From an uncultured Dongia sp. (GTDB lineage: Bacteria; Pseudomonadota; Alphaproteobacteria; Dongiales; Dongiaceae): DNA of 64,000 nt. Under the pieces are notes generated by a model. It was given only the letters and a program-made list of their open reading frames with translations, ran no database searches and was not told the DNA's origin. Both the position numbers and the translations under genes were made by a program. The stretch is taken from positions 434,001 through 498,000 of the forward strand of contig NZ_CAKZGO010000004.1 of the NCBI RefSeq assembly GCF_936916975.1. Reading direction: 5' to 3'. Of the stretch, positions 53,805-62,581 are shown piece after piece (the stretch's first letter is position 1; each line of letters starts with the position of its first letter).

Positions 53805-55682
53805 CTATTCCGCGGCCTTGCGCTGCTTCTGCGGCAACTCGGTCCGGGTGCGCAGATCGGGCATGGACCAAAGCGCAGCCAAATCGGCGCGCGGCATGGG
53901 TTTGCCCAGCAGATAGCCCTGGGCCTGGTCGCAATCTTCGTTCTGCAGCCAGGCAAGCTGGGCCGCCGTTTCGACACCCTCTGCCGTGACGGTGATGCGC
54001 AACGAACGGCCGAGCGCGATGACGGCACGCACGATCGACATTGAATCGGCGTTCTCGCCCATCGCCCAGATGAAGGAGCGATCGACCTTGATCTTGTCGA
54101 AAGGGAAGCGCTGCAGATAGCTTAAGGACGAGAAGCCGGTGCCGAAATCATCGAGCGAGATGCGGATGCCGGCGGCCTTCAGATCGCGCAAGATCGCCAG
54201 CGTCCGCTCGGTATCCTCGATAAGGACGCCTTCGGTGATCTCAAGCTCCAGGCGCTGCGGCGCAAGGCCGGTCTCCGCCAGGATGGCCAGAATCTGCTGG
54301 GCAAGATCCGACTGACGGAACTGGATCGGCGACAGGTTGACGGCGACGATCTTGTCAGCGGGCCAGGTCGCGGCCTCGATGCAGGCCGTGCGCAGCACCC
54401 AGGCACCCAGCTGCATGATGAGGCCGCATTCTTCGGCCAGCGGAATGAAGTCAGCGGGCGAGATGGGCCCGCGTTCCGGATGCCGCCAGCGCAGCAGCGC
54501 CTCGCATCCCAGCACGGTCAGTTTTTCGCAATCGACCAGCGGCTGGTAATGAAGCTCCAATTGATCGGCCGCCAGGGCCTGGCGTAGATCGCGCTCCAGA
54601 TGGCGGCGCTCCTGCTGGCGCAGATCCATTTCCGATTCGAAGAAGCGGAAGCCACCGCCGCCGGCCGTTTTGGCGCGGCTGAGCGCGGTGTCGGCGGCAC
54701 GCAGCAATTCGTCGCCGCTGGCACCATCGCTGGGATGAAGGGCGATGCCGACGCTGGTGCCGATGACGATATGGTGGCCGCAGATCTCAAAGGGCTGGGC
54801 CAAGGCCTTCACCAGGCGATCGGCCATCACGGCAGGACCGTCGGGGTGAGAGAGGCCAACCTGGATGAACGCGAATTCGTCAGCGCCGAGACGCGCCACG
54901 GTATCGTCGGCGCGGATCGAATCGGTCAGGCGCGCAGCAACCTGGCGCAGCAATTCGTCGCCGATTTCCGGTCCCAACAGATCGTTGACCGGCTTGAAGC
55001 GGTCGAGATTGAGGCACAGGACAGCGACCGTGGTGCCGCTGCGCTTGGCCCGCGCCATCGCCTGGGCCAGCCGGTCGCGGAACAGATTGCGGTTGGGCAA
55101 GGCGGTGAGCGCATCATGATGCGCCATGTGGGCGATGCGTTCTTCGGCGGCCTTGCGCTCGCGGATGTCGCGGACGGCGATGACGCGGGCGTCGCCATTC
55201 TCGAACGGCATGGTGCGGGCGTGGATCTCGACCGGGATAGCGCTGCCATCGGCATGGCGCAGATTGATTTCCAGCGGGCCTTCGCCCAGGTCAGGCGTCT
55301 CGCCCCGCCCCAATGCCGCGAGCGTTGCGCGGAGATGGTCGTGGCTGGCCGGGGTGCAGATGTCGAAGAGGCTACGGCCGAGCAGCAGTTCCTGTGGCCA
55401 GCCCAGGATGGCGGCCATGGCGGTGTTGGCGTCGATGACGATGCCATCGCGGTGAATGACCAGGCCTTCAAAGGTGGCGTCGGCCAATTGGCGAAAGCGT
55501 GCCTCGCTTGTCCGTAGTCTGGCTTCGCTGTCGCGGAGGGCCGCCGCTTCCGCCGTCGCCCGCGCCGCACGCGGCAGCAGGTGCAGAACTGCATAACCAA
55601 GGCCGCCGATGGCCAGAAGTGCCATGAGGGCCATCGTCAGCAGAACCGGGTGCTCGGCGATTGTCTCGAGGACGCGCAGCAT
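53805..55682 (-). CDS. PAS-GGDEF-EAL protein, probable c-di-GMP phosphodiesterase
   Basis: About 625 residues from the ATG at 55682. One N-terminal membrane helix (MALMALLAIGGLGYAVLHLL) precedes a PAS domain (FRQLADATFEGLVIHRDGIVIDANTAM), a GGDEF domain and an EAL domain. The GGDEF site reads LGADEF (second Gly to Ala), so cyclase activity is doubtful. The EAL site is intact (CEALLRWRHP, then DDFGTGFSSLSYL), so it should degrade c-di-GMP. The signal is sensed by PAS or the membrane. A terminator follows. Confidence 0.88.
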   Translation of the reverse strand: MLRVLETIAEHPVLLTMALMALLAIGGLGYAVLHLLPRAARATAEAAALRDSEARLRTSEARFRQLADATFEGLVIHRDGIVIDANTAMAAILGWPQELLLGRSLFDICTPASHDHLRATLAALGRGETPDLGEGPLEINLRHADGSAIPVEIHARTMPFENGDARVIAVRDIRERKAAEERIAHMAHHDALTALPNRNLFRDRLAQAMARAKRSGTTVAVLCLNLDRFKPVNDLLGPEIGDELLRQVAARLTDSIRADDTVARLGADEFAFIQVGLSHPDGPAVMADRLVKALAQPFEICGHHIVIGTSVGIALHPSDGASGDELLRAADTALSRAKTAGGGGFRFFESEMDLRQQERRHLERDLRQALAADQLELHYQPLVDCEKLTVLGCEALLRWRHPERGPISPADFIPLAEECGLIMQLGAWVLRTACIEAATWPADKIVAVNLSPIQFRQSDLAQQILAILAETGLAPQRLELEITEGVLIEDTERTLAILRDLKAAGIRISLDDFGTGFSSLSYLQRFPFDKIKVDRSFIWAMGENADSMSIVRAVIALGRSLRITVTAEGVETAAQLAWLQNEDCDQAQGYLLGKPMPRADLAALWSMPDLRTRTELPQKQRKAAE

Positions 55683-55836
55683 GCAGGCCTTCTCTGGAAC
55701 CCCCGACGGTCCGTCCCCCGGGGTAGACCACCCCATTAACTTCTGGGTGGTCCTGCCTTATAGGCCGGAGAGTCTGAATCAGAGATTAACGGCAGCATAC
55801 TATGGTGTGTGGCTCTAGGATTAACTGATCATCCGG

Positions 55837-56700
55837 TCAGAGTCGGATAAAGGGTATGCCCAGCGCCGCCTGGATGAATGTTCCAAGGATCACCGCCAGC
55901 AGGCCGGCAGACACCCCCAGGACGATCCTGCGGGCGCGTCGCGGCAGAAAGCGGTCAGTGGCCCAGCCGACGGCCGGCAGGACCTGCATGACATGGGTGG
56001 CGAAGAAATGCGGCACGCGCAGATCGCCGCCGGTGGTCGACCAGCCGAGCAGCGGCAGGCCGCCGGCATCGCTGAGATCGCCCCCGATCCAATGGCCGGG
56101 CGGCAGGCCGAGCGCTTCGGGGATGGCGCCGGACCCCATGATGCCGGCCGTGAGCAAGGTTGCCACCCCGCCCATGGTCAGGCCCAGGCCGGCGCCCAGC
56201 CGCAGGCCTGGGCCAAGCTGGGGCCGTGGCGCCTTGAGGATCAGCGCCCCGAGCAGGAAGGCCACCACCACCAGCACGACTGCACCCACCCCCATGACCT
56301 GATAGAGCGCAGATTCCAGCGCGGTACCGTCATTGAAATGCGAGGCCCGGCCACGCGCGGCCTGCAGGGCGATGTAGCCGATCTCGTAAAGCGCCGCGAT
56401 GCCGGACAGGCTGAAGGCATTGCGCAGGAAGCGGCCGCTGCGCGGCACCGGCGCCACCAGATTGACCAGCACGGCCAGCGTCGCAAAATGGAGTGCCAGC
56501 GAGATCTCGAATTTGATCGGCTTCACCCAGACACTGATGCCGTTGAGCAGGCGCGGATCGGTCTGCAGCAGCAACAGGCTGGCCGGCAGCAGGACCAACA
56601 TCATCAACGTCATCTGCCAGGCGATGATACGCGGTCGCAGGGTGGTATTGCTTTCGCCGATCTGGGTCGTCGCGGGTGTCGACAGCATGGACATGATCAT
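55837..56700 (-). CDS. Multi-pass membrane protein, second gene of the ABA4-like operon
   Basis: 287 residues from the ATG at 56700, which overlaps the upstream TGA by four bases (ATGA), so the pair is coupled. About eight hydrophobic helices are seen. Distinct loops include WVKPIKFEISLALHFATLAVLVNLV and RVPHFFATHVMQVLPAVGWATDRFLP, with conserved-looking histidines at membrane faces. I do not recognise the family. Its coupling to an ABA4-like gene suggests a joint membrane function. Confidence 0.75.
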   Translation of the reverse strand: MIMSMLSTPATTQIGESNTTLRPRIIAWQMTLMMLVLLPASLLLLQTDPRLLNGISVWVKPIKFEISLALHFATLAVLVNLVAPVPRSGRFLRNAFSLSGIAALYEIGYIALQAARGRASHFNDGTALESALYQVMGVGAVVLVVVAFLLGALILKAPRPQLGPGLRLGAGLGLTMGGVATLLTAGIMGSGAIPEALGLPPGHWIGGDLSDAGGLPLLGWSTTGGDLRVPHFFATHVMQVLPAVGWATDRFLPRRARRIVLGVSAGLLAVILGTFIQAALGIPFIRL

Positions 56701-57155
56701 GACCCTAAACTCCCTGCGTCGCGTTGGCGGGGGGTGCCGCGGGCGCCCATCATCGCGTAGCCCAACAGCAGGCCGAGCGGCCCGAACATGAAGGTGGCAC
56801 CCAGGATCGGCGCCTGCAGGATGCGGTGCAAGTTGATCTGGGTCGCACGCTCGGCGATCCACAACCCCACGAACAGATCGAAGGCCAGGTAATGCAGCCA
56901 GCCTGCGAGCAGCACCGGATCGCTGGCAAACAGCGCGCGCACCGCAGTAATTGAATCGAAACCACCGCCCTCGACCTGGAAGAAATAGCCGAGGATCAAG
57001 GAGACATAGGCCAAGGCCAGCAAGGTAAGAAGGCCGTAGCGCAGGCCGGCCAAGAGCCAGGGCCAGCGCGGCAGCAGGATCAAAGCAAGCCAGCCGGCCA
57101 TCGCAAGGCTGTTGCCGATGCCAAAGAGCGATTCCCAATTCACATTCGGGCTCAC
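56697..57155 (-). CDS. ABA4-like (DUF4281) membrane protein
   Basis: 152 residues from the GTG at 57155, chosen because GGAG lies 6 bases upstream; a TTG at 57173 would add 6 residues. Four membrane helices and the motif LAGWLHYLAFDLFVGLWIAERA followed by FMFGPLGLLLGYAMM match the ABA4/DUF4281 family. The plant member acts in neoxanthin synthesis; bacterial members have no known role. It is the first gene of a two-gene operon, divergent from a TetR gene, with a long inverted repeat between. Confidence 0.82.
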   Translation of the reverse strand: MSPNVNWESLFGIGNSLAMAGWLALILLPRWPWLLAGLRYGLLTLLALAYVSLILGYFFQVEGGGFDSITAVRALFASDPVLLAGWLHYLAFDLFVGLWIAERATQINLHRILQAPILGATFMFGPLGLLLGYAMMGARGTPRQRDAGSLGS

Positions 57156-57175
57156 AGCGGTCTCCAGTGTCAATG

Positions 57176-57220
57176 TTGACAGTGACTAGATCTTCTAATC
57201 ACGCATCTAGCCACTGTCAA
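57176..57220. promoter_or_regulatory. Long inverted repeat between the ABA4-like operon and a TetR gene
   Basis: TTGACAGTGACTAGAT (57176-57191) and ATCTAGCCACTGTCAA (57205-57220) are 16-base arms with one mismatch around 13 bases. The left end starts with TTGACA. It lies 20 bases upstream of the ABA4-like start and is placed as an operator of the divergent TetR regulator. Confidence 0.6.
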
Positions 57221-57266
57221 GATATAGTTTGACCGGAATGCGGCGAACGCGGTATGAGCGACTATC

Positions 57267-57394
57267 CCCTCCCCCTTCAGGGGGAGGGCAGTCGGCGAAG
57301 GCCGACATTCGTCGGTGGGGTGGGGGCGATGTCAGTCAAGCTCTTGCAAAGCCTTCACCCATGCCCTCACCTAACCTCCCCCTGAAGGGGGAGG
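57267..57394. repeat. Intergenic palindromic repeat pair
   Basis: A 10-base-arm palindrome CCCTCCCCCT-TC-AGGGGGAGGG (57267-57288) and a 9-base-arm palindrome CCTCCCCCT-GA-AGGGGGAGG (57375-57394) are in mirror orientation around about 86 bases. It lies between the TetR regulator's start and the operator-like repeat. It resembles, in composition, the element at 44778-44901 but differs in sequence. Confidence 0.7.
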
Positions 57395-57411
57395 AACCAC
57401 GTCAGAAGCAC

Positions 57412-57996
57412 ATGCCCAAGAAGGCGAGCTATCATCACGGCAATCTGCGCGCGGCCTTGCTGGCGGCGGCGCTCGATATTCTGGAGACGGAAGGCCTGCA
57501 CGCCCTTACCTTGCGTAAGGTTGCGGCCAAAGCGCGCGTCTCACATGCCGCACCCGCGCATCACTTCCCCAATCTGAAGGCGCTGCAGACGGCGCTGGCG
57601 GTGATCGCGTTTGAGCGCTTCTCAGAATCGATGGCCGCGGCCCGCGAGCGCGCCAAGAAAGATCCAGCAACGCAGGTCCGCGCTGCGTCTGACGGCTATC
57701 TCAGCTTTGCGCGCGCCAATCCGGCGCTGTTCCGCCTGATGTTCCAGGAGAACCAACTTGACTGGTCGGACCCGAGTCTGAAACAGGCGGGCGAGGCAAG
57801 CTTCCGCCATCTGGTCGAGATCACGGCGCCACTCGCCGATCAGCTTGGCCTCAAAACCCAGCAAGAGCGGCAGGAATTGGAGCGGCTGGTCTGGTCCTCG
57901 GCCCATGGCTTTGCGCATCTTCACACCGATGGCAAGATGGAGACCGCCTCGCCGCCGGATTTGGCGCGCTTCCTGTTGCCGCGCAAAACCAAGTAG
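57412..57996 (+). CDS. TetR family transcriptional regulator
   Basis: 194 residues from the ATG at 57412. The HTH region is YHHGNLRAALLAAALDILETEGLHALTLRKVAAKARVSHAAPAHHFPNLKAL. The C-terminal domain (SDGYLSFARANPALFRLMFQENQLDW) is of the WHG/TetR_C type. It is divergent from the ABA4-like operon and probably represses it. A 128-base repeat element lies just upstream of its start, so its own promoter is probably before or within the repeat. Confidence 0.88.
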   Translation: MPKKASYHHGNLRAALLAAALDILETEGLHALTLRKVAAKARVSHAAPAHHFPNLKALQTALAVIAFERFSESMAAARERAKKDPATQVRAASDGYLSFARANPALFRLMFQENQLDWSDPSLKQAGEASFRHLVEITAPLADQLGLKTQQERQELERLVWSSAHGFAHLHTDGKMETASPPDLARFLLPRKTK

Positions 57997-58005
57997 CCGC
58001 GGCGA

Positions 58006-59205
58006 TCAACCGGTGAACAGTTCCAGCTGCCATTCCATTTCGGCGGTGGTCAGCGGATAGTCTGTCCCGCCGCGCGGATTCAAGGCTTGGTGCGGCGGAA
58101 TGCCGGCGATCTTCAATTGCAGTTGCAGCGCCTGGCGCATGCTGAGCTTCGCCTTCCACGCCAGCGCCGTCACCGCCTTGGCGCTCATCGACCCCAGGAT
58201 CTTCTTCACGACCACGGCATTGAGCCCGGCGTCGCGGCCTAGGGCTGCCATCACCGGTTCGCGCTTGCCGCCGGCGATGGCGGCGTTCATGGCATCCTCG
58301 TCGCCGACTGCCGGCGTCGCGTGATTCTTGCCGGCATCCTTCTGCTTGGTTTCGGCGGCAAGGCGTTTCTTCACCGTCTTCGCCACCGCCTTGGCGGTCG
58401 CCTTGTCGAGATCGGGCCGCGCGGTGAGGAGGTCGAACAGCGACGACGACACAAAATCGGCGAGACGTTTGATCGCATTCATCGGCAGGAGCGGCCGCTT
58501 GACCAGTGGTTCCTGCCATTCCTCGATCGAGGGTGCCTTGTCGAGAATGAGATCCAGCGTTTCCTCGCGGATCTGGGCGCTCTTGTTGTTGAGAAGCCCG
58601 GTGATGGTTTCGGTCTCTTCCGGTACATCGACTGCGGCGGCGACGATCGCATCAGCCAACCGGTCGCCCACCCGGCGACGCTTGGCGATCGCGGTCAGGG
58701 CGCCGCGGATCGGACCGCTGCTGATGATCTCCATGAGATCGTCATCGGTCAGGATTGGTGAATATTGCAGGACCGGTCCAGCGACCTTGATCTCAAGATC
58801 GCGTGCCAGCTCCTGAATGATATGCGCCGGCGCATCGGTGAGGTCTTTCAAGGCCTCAGCCACGATGCGGCGCACTTTCAAGGCATGGTCGCGCGCCAGT
58901 GTTTCCAGCACCTCGATCGTGAGGTCGCGGATCTGCGTGCGCGCTTCCTGCGACAATTGCGGGGCCAGGCGGGCGATCTTCTGCGCCAGCAATTCACGCA
59001 CCCCGATATCCGTATCGCGCGCCAGCAGCAGATCGGCCTGGCGCGGCGTCGTCTCGTTGCCGGCGATAACGCGGCGCACATCGGCCGATTTGTCCTCGGC
59101 CAGGAAATAGAGGATCTCCGGCCGCAGATCGCTGCGGGCGGCAAGGGCCCGTCGTTGCGCGTCGGAACCTGCGGCTGCCAGGCGTTTTGCCTCTTCGTAT
59201 TCCAT
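58006..59205 (-). CDS. DUF2336 domain-containing protein
   Basis: 399 residues, all helical, of HEAT-like repeats: RRALAARSDLRPEILYFLAEDKSADVRRVIAGNETTPRQADLLLARDTD is the usual start of DUF2336. The C-terminal part is basic and ends ALNPRGGTDYPLTTAEMEWQLELFTG. The family is found mainly in Alphaproteobacteria and is of unknown function, often near cell-cycle or c-di-GMP genes. It follows the GGDEF gene by 2 bases, so the two are cotranscribed. Confidence 0.85.
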   Translation of the reverse strand: MEYEEAKRLAAAGSDAQRRALAARSDLRPEILYFLAEDKSADVRRVIAGNETTPRQADLLLARDTDIGVRELLAQKIARLAPQLSQEARTQIRDLTIEVLETLARDHALKVRRIVAEALKDLTDAPAHIIQELARDLEIKVAGPVLQYSPILTDDDLMEIISSGPIRGALTAIAKRRRVGDRLADAIVAAAVDVPEETETITGLLNNKSAQIREETLDLILDKAPSIEEWQEPLVKRPLLPMNAIKRLADFVSSSLFDLLTARPDLDKATAKAVAKTVKKRLAAETKQKDAGKNHATPAVGDEDAMNAAIAGGKREPVMAALGRDAGLNAVVVKKILGSMSAKAVTALAWKAKLSMRQALQLQLKIAGIPPHQALNPRGGTDYPLTTAEMEWQLELFTG

Positions 59206-59207
59206 CG

Positions 59208-60899
59208 CTAATCCACCACCACGTAGCTGCCCTTGCCGCCATGCTTGATGCGGTACATGGCTTCGTCAGCCCGCGCCATCAGCGCATCGAGCGAATCCGA
59301 ATCGTCATGGCGCAGCATGGCGATGCCGATGGAAAAGCCGAGCGGCTTCTCACAGCCGGGTGCAAAGCGCGCCAGGTCTTTCGCGGCTGCCTGCAAGGCT
59401 TCCGCCTTGGCCACGGCTTCGGCGCGGTCGACTTCTTCCAGCCAGGCCACGAATTCGTCGCCGCCGAGCCGGCCGACAGGATCGCGCACCCGCATCTGCG
59501 TGCGCAGGATTTCGGCCGTCGCGACCAGCACCGCATCGCCCTGGGCATGGCCGAAGCGGTCGTTGATCTGCTTGAAATTATCGAGATCGACATAGATGAG
59601 GGCGCCGCCGCGACGTTCGTGGCGCGCCCGCTCGACCGACCGCGCCAAGGTGCCTTCGAAACCGCGCCGGTTGAGCAGGCCCGTGAGCGCGTCCGTGGTG
59701 GAGAGATGCTGGAGCTGCTCATGGCCCTTCAACTGCTCGATGAGGACCGCCAGTTGTTCGGCAAGCTCGCCCAGCAGGAAGAGATCGTCGGCCAGCCAAT
59801 CGCCCCGCGCAATATCGCGCCACAGCAACAGTGCGCCGACCTTGCGGCCTTCGTGGCGGCACAGGAAGGCAAGGCCGATGCGCTGGCCATCCTGGCTGAT
59901 GGCGACACCTTCCGGCGCGTGCATCGCCGCCTGGATCAGGATCGGATCGGCCGGCGTCGCATGCCCACCCAGATTTTCCAGGATGTCCCCCGAGGAACCA
60001 TCACCCGCTGCGAAGCGGCCGACGCTGCCGATCTCCGCACCCACCGCCTGGATGGCCGTGTTGAGCGCCGTGGCGATGGCGGCCGACGGTTCAATGGTCC
60101 GGCGGAGCGAGCGCAGCAGATGCACCACCAGCCTTTCGCGGTGACGCGCCTCGGCCAGTTCCGTCTCACGTGCCTTCTGCGCCGTGATATCGCGCGCCAG
60201 GCCGCGCGCGCCGCGGAACGGGCCGTCTTGTGCCAGTGGTTGGCCCTGGACCAGGAGACAGATCGGCCGGTCACCCTCGGCCCGCATCCAAATCTCGGTG
60301 CCGCCATGGGCGCCCAACGCAGTTGGAGCAAAAGCATCGCCGGCGTCCTCGGCCAGGGCAAATTCCTGCGGCTTCCTGCCGATGAGCTCGCTGGGCGCAT
60401 AGCCCATGGCGAGCGGCCCGGAGACGAAGGCGAAGGCGCCATCGGCATCCACTTCCCAGGTGAAATCCGCCGCCGCCTCGATCAGGTCCTTGAAGCGCTG
60501 GCGGGAATCGATGAGGGCACCACGCAAGGCGCGCTCCAGGCTGATATCGCGGGCGAGCAGCAAAACACCGCCGCCCATGGTGCCCGCACAGGGTAGCAGC
60601 GACAGATCGAAGGACAGGGTCTTGCCGTCGCCGCCAGGCAGCTCCAGCGCCGCGAGGCGCGCGGATGTGCCGGCCCTGGCTGCCTGCAGCGCAGCGGTGA
60701 ATTCCTGGGGCGGCGCACCCAGCAGATTGATGAGCGGCCCGGCCGCGTCATTGGCCGCCACCACCTCGTCCACCACCCCCAGCAGTAAAGCCGGGTTGCG
60801 ATCCGTGGCAAAGGGGCCTCCCGGGGCAAACAGCGACGCCGCCGCCGCGAGCGGGGTTGCTTGGTCCGTGGGCATGGGTGGGGCAATCTTGGCCATCAT
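59208..60899 (-). CDS. PAS-GAF-GGDEF diguanylate cyclase
   Basis: 563 residues with no membrane helix. A PAS-like N-terminal part, a second PAS (RFKDLIEAAADFTWEVDADGAFAFVSGPLAMGYAPSELIGRK), a GAF-like domain (about residues 260-390) and a GGDEF domain follow. The active site RLGGDEFVAWL is intact, and the allosteric I-site RVRD lies exactly five residues before GGDEF. It should make c-di-GMP with product inhibition. It is the first gene of a pair with a DUF2336 gene. Confidence 0.92.
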   Translation of the reverse strand: MMAKIAPPMPTDQATPLAAAASLFAPGGPFATDRNPALLLGVVDEVVAANDAAGPLINLLGAPPQEFTAALQAARAGTSARLAALELPGGDGKTLSFDLSLLPCAGTMGGGVLLLARDISLERALRGALIDSRQRFKDLIEAAADFTWEVDADGAFAFVSGPLAMGYAPSELIGRKPQEFALAEDAGDAFAPTALGAHGGTEIWMRAEGDRPICLLVQGQPLAQDGPFRGARGLARDITAQKARETELAEARHRERLVVHLLRSLRRTIEPSAAIATALNTAIQAVGAEIGSVGRFAAGDGSSGDILENLGGHATPADPILIQAAMHAPEGVAISQDGQRIGLAFLCRHEGRKVGALLLWRDIARGDWLADDLFLLGELAEQLAVLIEQLKGHEQLQHLSTTDALTGLLNRRGFEGTLARSVERARHERRGGALIYVDLDNFKQINDRFGHAQGDAVLVATAEILRTQMRVRDPVGRLGGDEFVAWLEEVDRAEAVAKAEALQAAAKDLARFAPGCEKPLGFSIGIAMLRHDDSDSLDALMARADEAMYRIKHGGKGSYVVVD

Positions 60900-61032
60900 G
60901 GTCAGGAGATTGCCTTTTCCATGATTAATACCATGTTAAGCCGCCGCTCCCGCTTGCGAGGGGCCCGCTCAGGCCATAAGGTCCGGTCCAGGAAATCTTG
61001 CGCGCTCAGGTCGCGGAAAGTCGTTGGCAGTT

Positions 61033-61728
61033 ATGTCGTTAGATGGGGCAAAACCGGTCGGTACCTGGATTTTCGATCTCGACAACACGCTCTATCCTGC
61101 GTCCTGCCGGCTGTTCGACCAGGTGCAAATCCGCATCCGTCAATATATCCGGGAAAATCTGGGGCTTTCCGAGACGGAAGCCCTGGCCCTGCAGAAACGC
61201 TACTTCCAAGAGCATATGACGACCTTGCGTGGCCTCATCGTCAATGACGGGATCGACCCCCACCACTTCCTCGATTTCGTGCACACGATCGATCTCACCG
61301 CACTTAGTCCCGATCCGACGCTGGACCGGGCGATCGCGAACCTGCCCGGCCGCAAGGTGATCTTCACCAACGGCTCCGTGCCCCACGCGACACGGGTCAT
61401 GGAGCGGGTCGGGATCGGCCATCATTTCGAGGCGATCTTCGATATCGTCGCCTCGGATTTTGTGCCCAAGCCCGACCTCAGCGTCTATCAGCGCCTGTGC
61501 GACATGTATCGGATCGACCCGGCAACGGCCGTCATGATCGACGACATGCCGCGCAATCTCGCCCCCGCCCATCAGCTCGGCATGACCACGGTGCTGGTCA
61601 AGACCGATGACGAATGGACAGGGCCCGAGATCGACCCATCCTTCATCCATCACGTGACCGAGGACCTCGCCGGTTTCCTGGCACCCTATGGCACGCCCAA
61701 GCATTCCAATCTGGAGATCAAGCTATGA
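61033..61728 (+). CDS. Pyrimidine 5'-nucleotidase-like HAD hydrolase
   Basis: 231 residues from the ATG at 61033. HAD motif I is [11 protein letters not shown], motif [19 protein letters not shown], motif [15 protein letters not shown], and motif [26 protein letters not shown]. The Ser/Thr-type cap and the start match the bacterial pyrimidine 5'-nucleotidase (SDT1/PPM1-like) group that dephosphorylates UMP or related metabolites. It overlaps dapD by four bases (ATGA), so it is translated with the lysine genes. Confidence 0.9.
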   Translation: MSLDGAKPVGTWIFDLDNTLYPASCRLFDQVQIRIRQYIRENLGLSETEALALQKRYFQEHMTTLRGLIVNDGIDPHHFLDFVHTIDLTALSPDPTLDRAIANLPGRKVIFTNGSVPHATRVMERVGIGHHFEAIFDIVASDFVPKPDLSVYQRLCDMYRIDPATAVMIDDMPRNLAPAHQLGMTTVLVKTDDEWTGPEIDPSFIHHVTEDLAGFLAPYGTPKHSNLEIKL

Positions 61729-62576
61729 GTGATTTGGCCACCACTATCGACGCCGCCTGGGAAAAGCGGACCGAGATCAGTTCCGCGACCAAAGGCGAGG
61801 TGCGCGATGCGGTCGGCCAGGCGCTGGCCAAGCTCGATGACGGGTCCCTGCGCGTCGCGGAAAAGATCGGCGGCAAATGGCAGACCAATCAGTGGCTGAA
61901 GAAAGCCGTGCTGCTGTCCTTCCGCCTGAACGATTCCTATCTCATCCCCGGTGGCGGCGACTTCCCCGGCACCGGTCCCGGCGCTTGGTACGACAAGGTG
62001 CCCTCAAAATTCGCCGGCTGGGGTGAGAACCGCTTCAAGGCGGCGGGCTTCCGCGCCGTCCCCGGCGCCATCGTGCGGCAGAGCGCCTATATCGCCCCCA
62101 GCGTCGTCCTGATGCCGAGCTTCGTCAATGTCGGCGCCTATGTCGATTCCGGCACCATGGTCGATACCTGGGTGACCGTCGGCTCCTGCGCGCAGGTTGG
62201 CAAGAACTGCCACATCTCCGGCGGCGTCGGATTGGGCGGTGTCTTGGAGCCGCTGCAGGCGGGCCCGGTGATCATCGAGGATGATTGCTTCGTCGGCGCC
62301 CGCTCGGAAGTGGTCGAGGGCGTCGTCGTCGAGACCGGCTCGGTCATCTCCATGGGCGTCTTCATCGGCGCCTCCACCAAGATCATCGACCGCGCCACCG
62401 GCGAAGTGCATTACGGCCGTGTCCCGGCCTATTCCGTCGTCGTGCCGGGCTCGCTGCCGGGGAAGCCGCTGCCGGACGGGACGCCCGGCCCCAGCCTCTA
62501 TTGCGCGGTCATCATCAAGCGGGTCGACGAGAAGACCCGTTCGAAGACCTCGATCAACGATCTGCTGCGGGATTGA
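61725..62576 (+). CDS. dapD: 2,3,4,5-tetrahydropyridine-2,6-dicarboxylate N-succinyltransferase
   Basis: 283 residues from the ATG at 61725. A short N-terminal helical domain precedes a left-handed beta-helix of hexapeptide repeats ([17 protein letters not shown]-like [41 protein letters not shown] cut into turns). The key segments [12 protein letters not shown] and VVPGSLPGK are those of DapD. It succinylates tetrahydrodipicolinate on the route to meso-diaminopimelate and lysine. It is followed at once by dapE. Confidence 0.96.
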   Translation: MSDLATTIDAAWEKRTEISSATKGEVRDAVGQALAKLDDGSLRVAEKIGGKWQTNQWLKKAVLLSFRLNDSYLIPGGGDFPGTGPGAWYDKVPSKFAGWGENRFKAAGFRAVPGAIVRQSAYIAPSVVLMPSFVNVGAYVDSGTMVDTWVTVGSCAQVGKNCHISGGVGLGGVLEPLQAGPVIIEDDCFVGARSEVVEGVVVETGSVISMGVFIGASTKIIDRATGEVHYGRVPAYSVVVPGSLPGKPLPDGTPGPSLYCAVIIKRVDEKTRSKTSINDLLRD

Positions 62577-62581
62577 GCATC

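Noticed and set aside
55837-57138. 433-codon frame that would fuse a long N-terminal part to the ABA4-operon membrane protein
   Set aside because: The first 146 codons overlap the ABA4-like gene in another frame and are not protein-like; the ATG at 56700 with an ATGA junction explains the gene.
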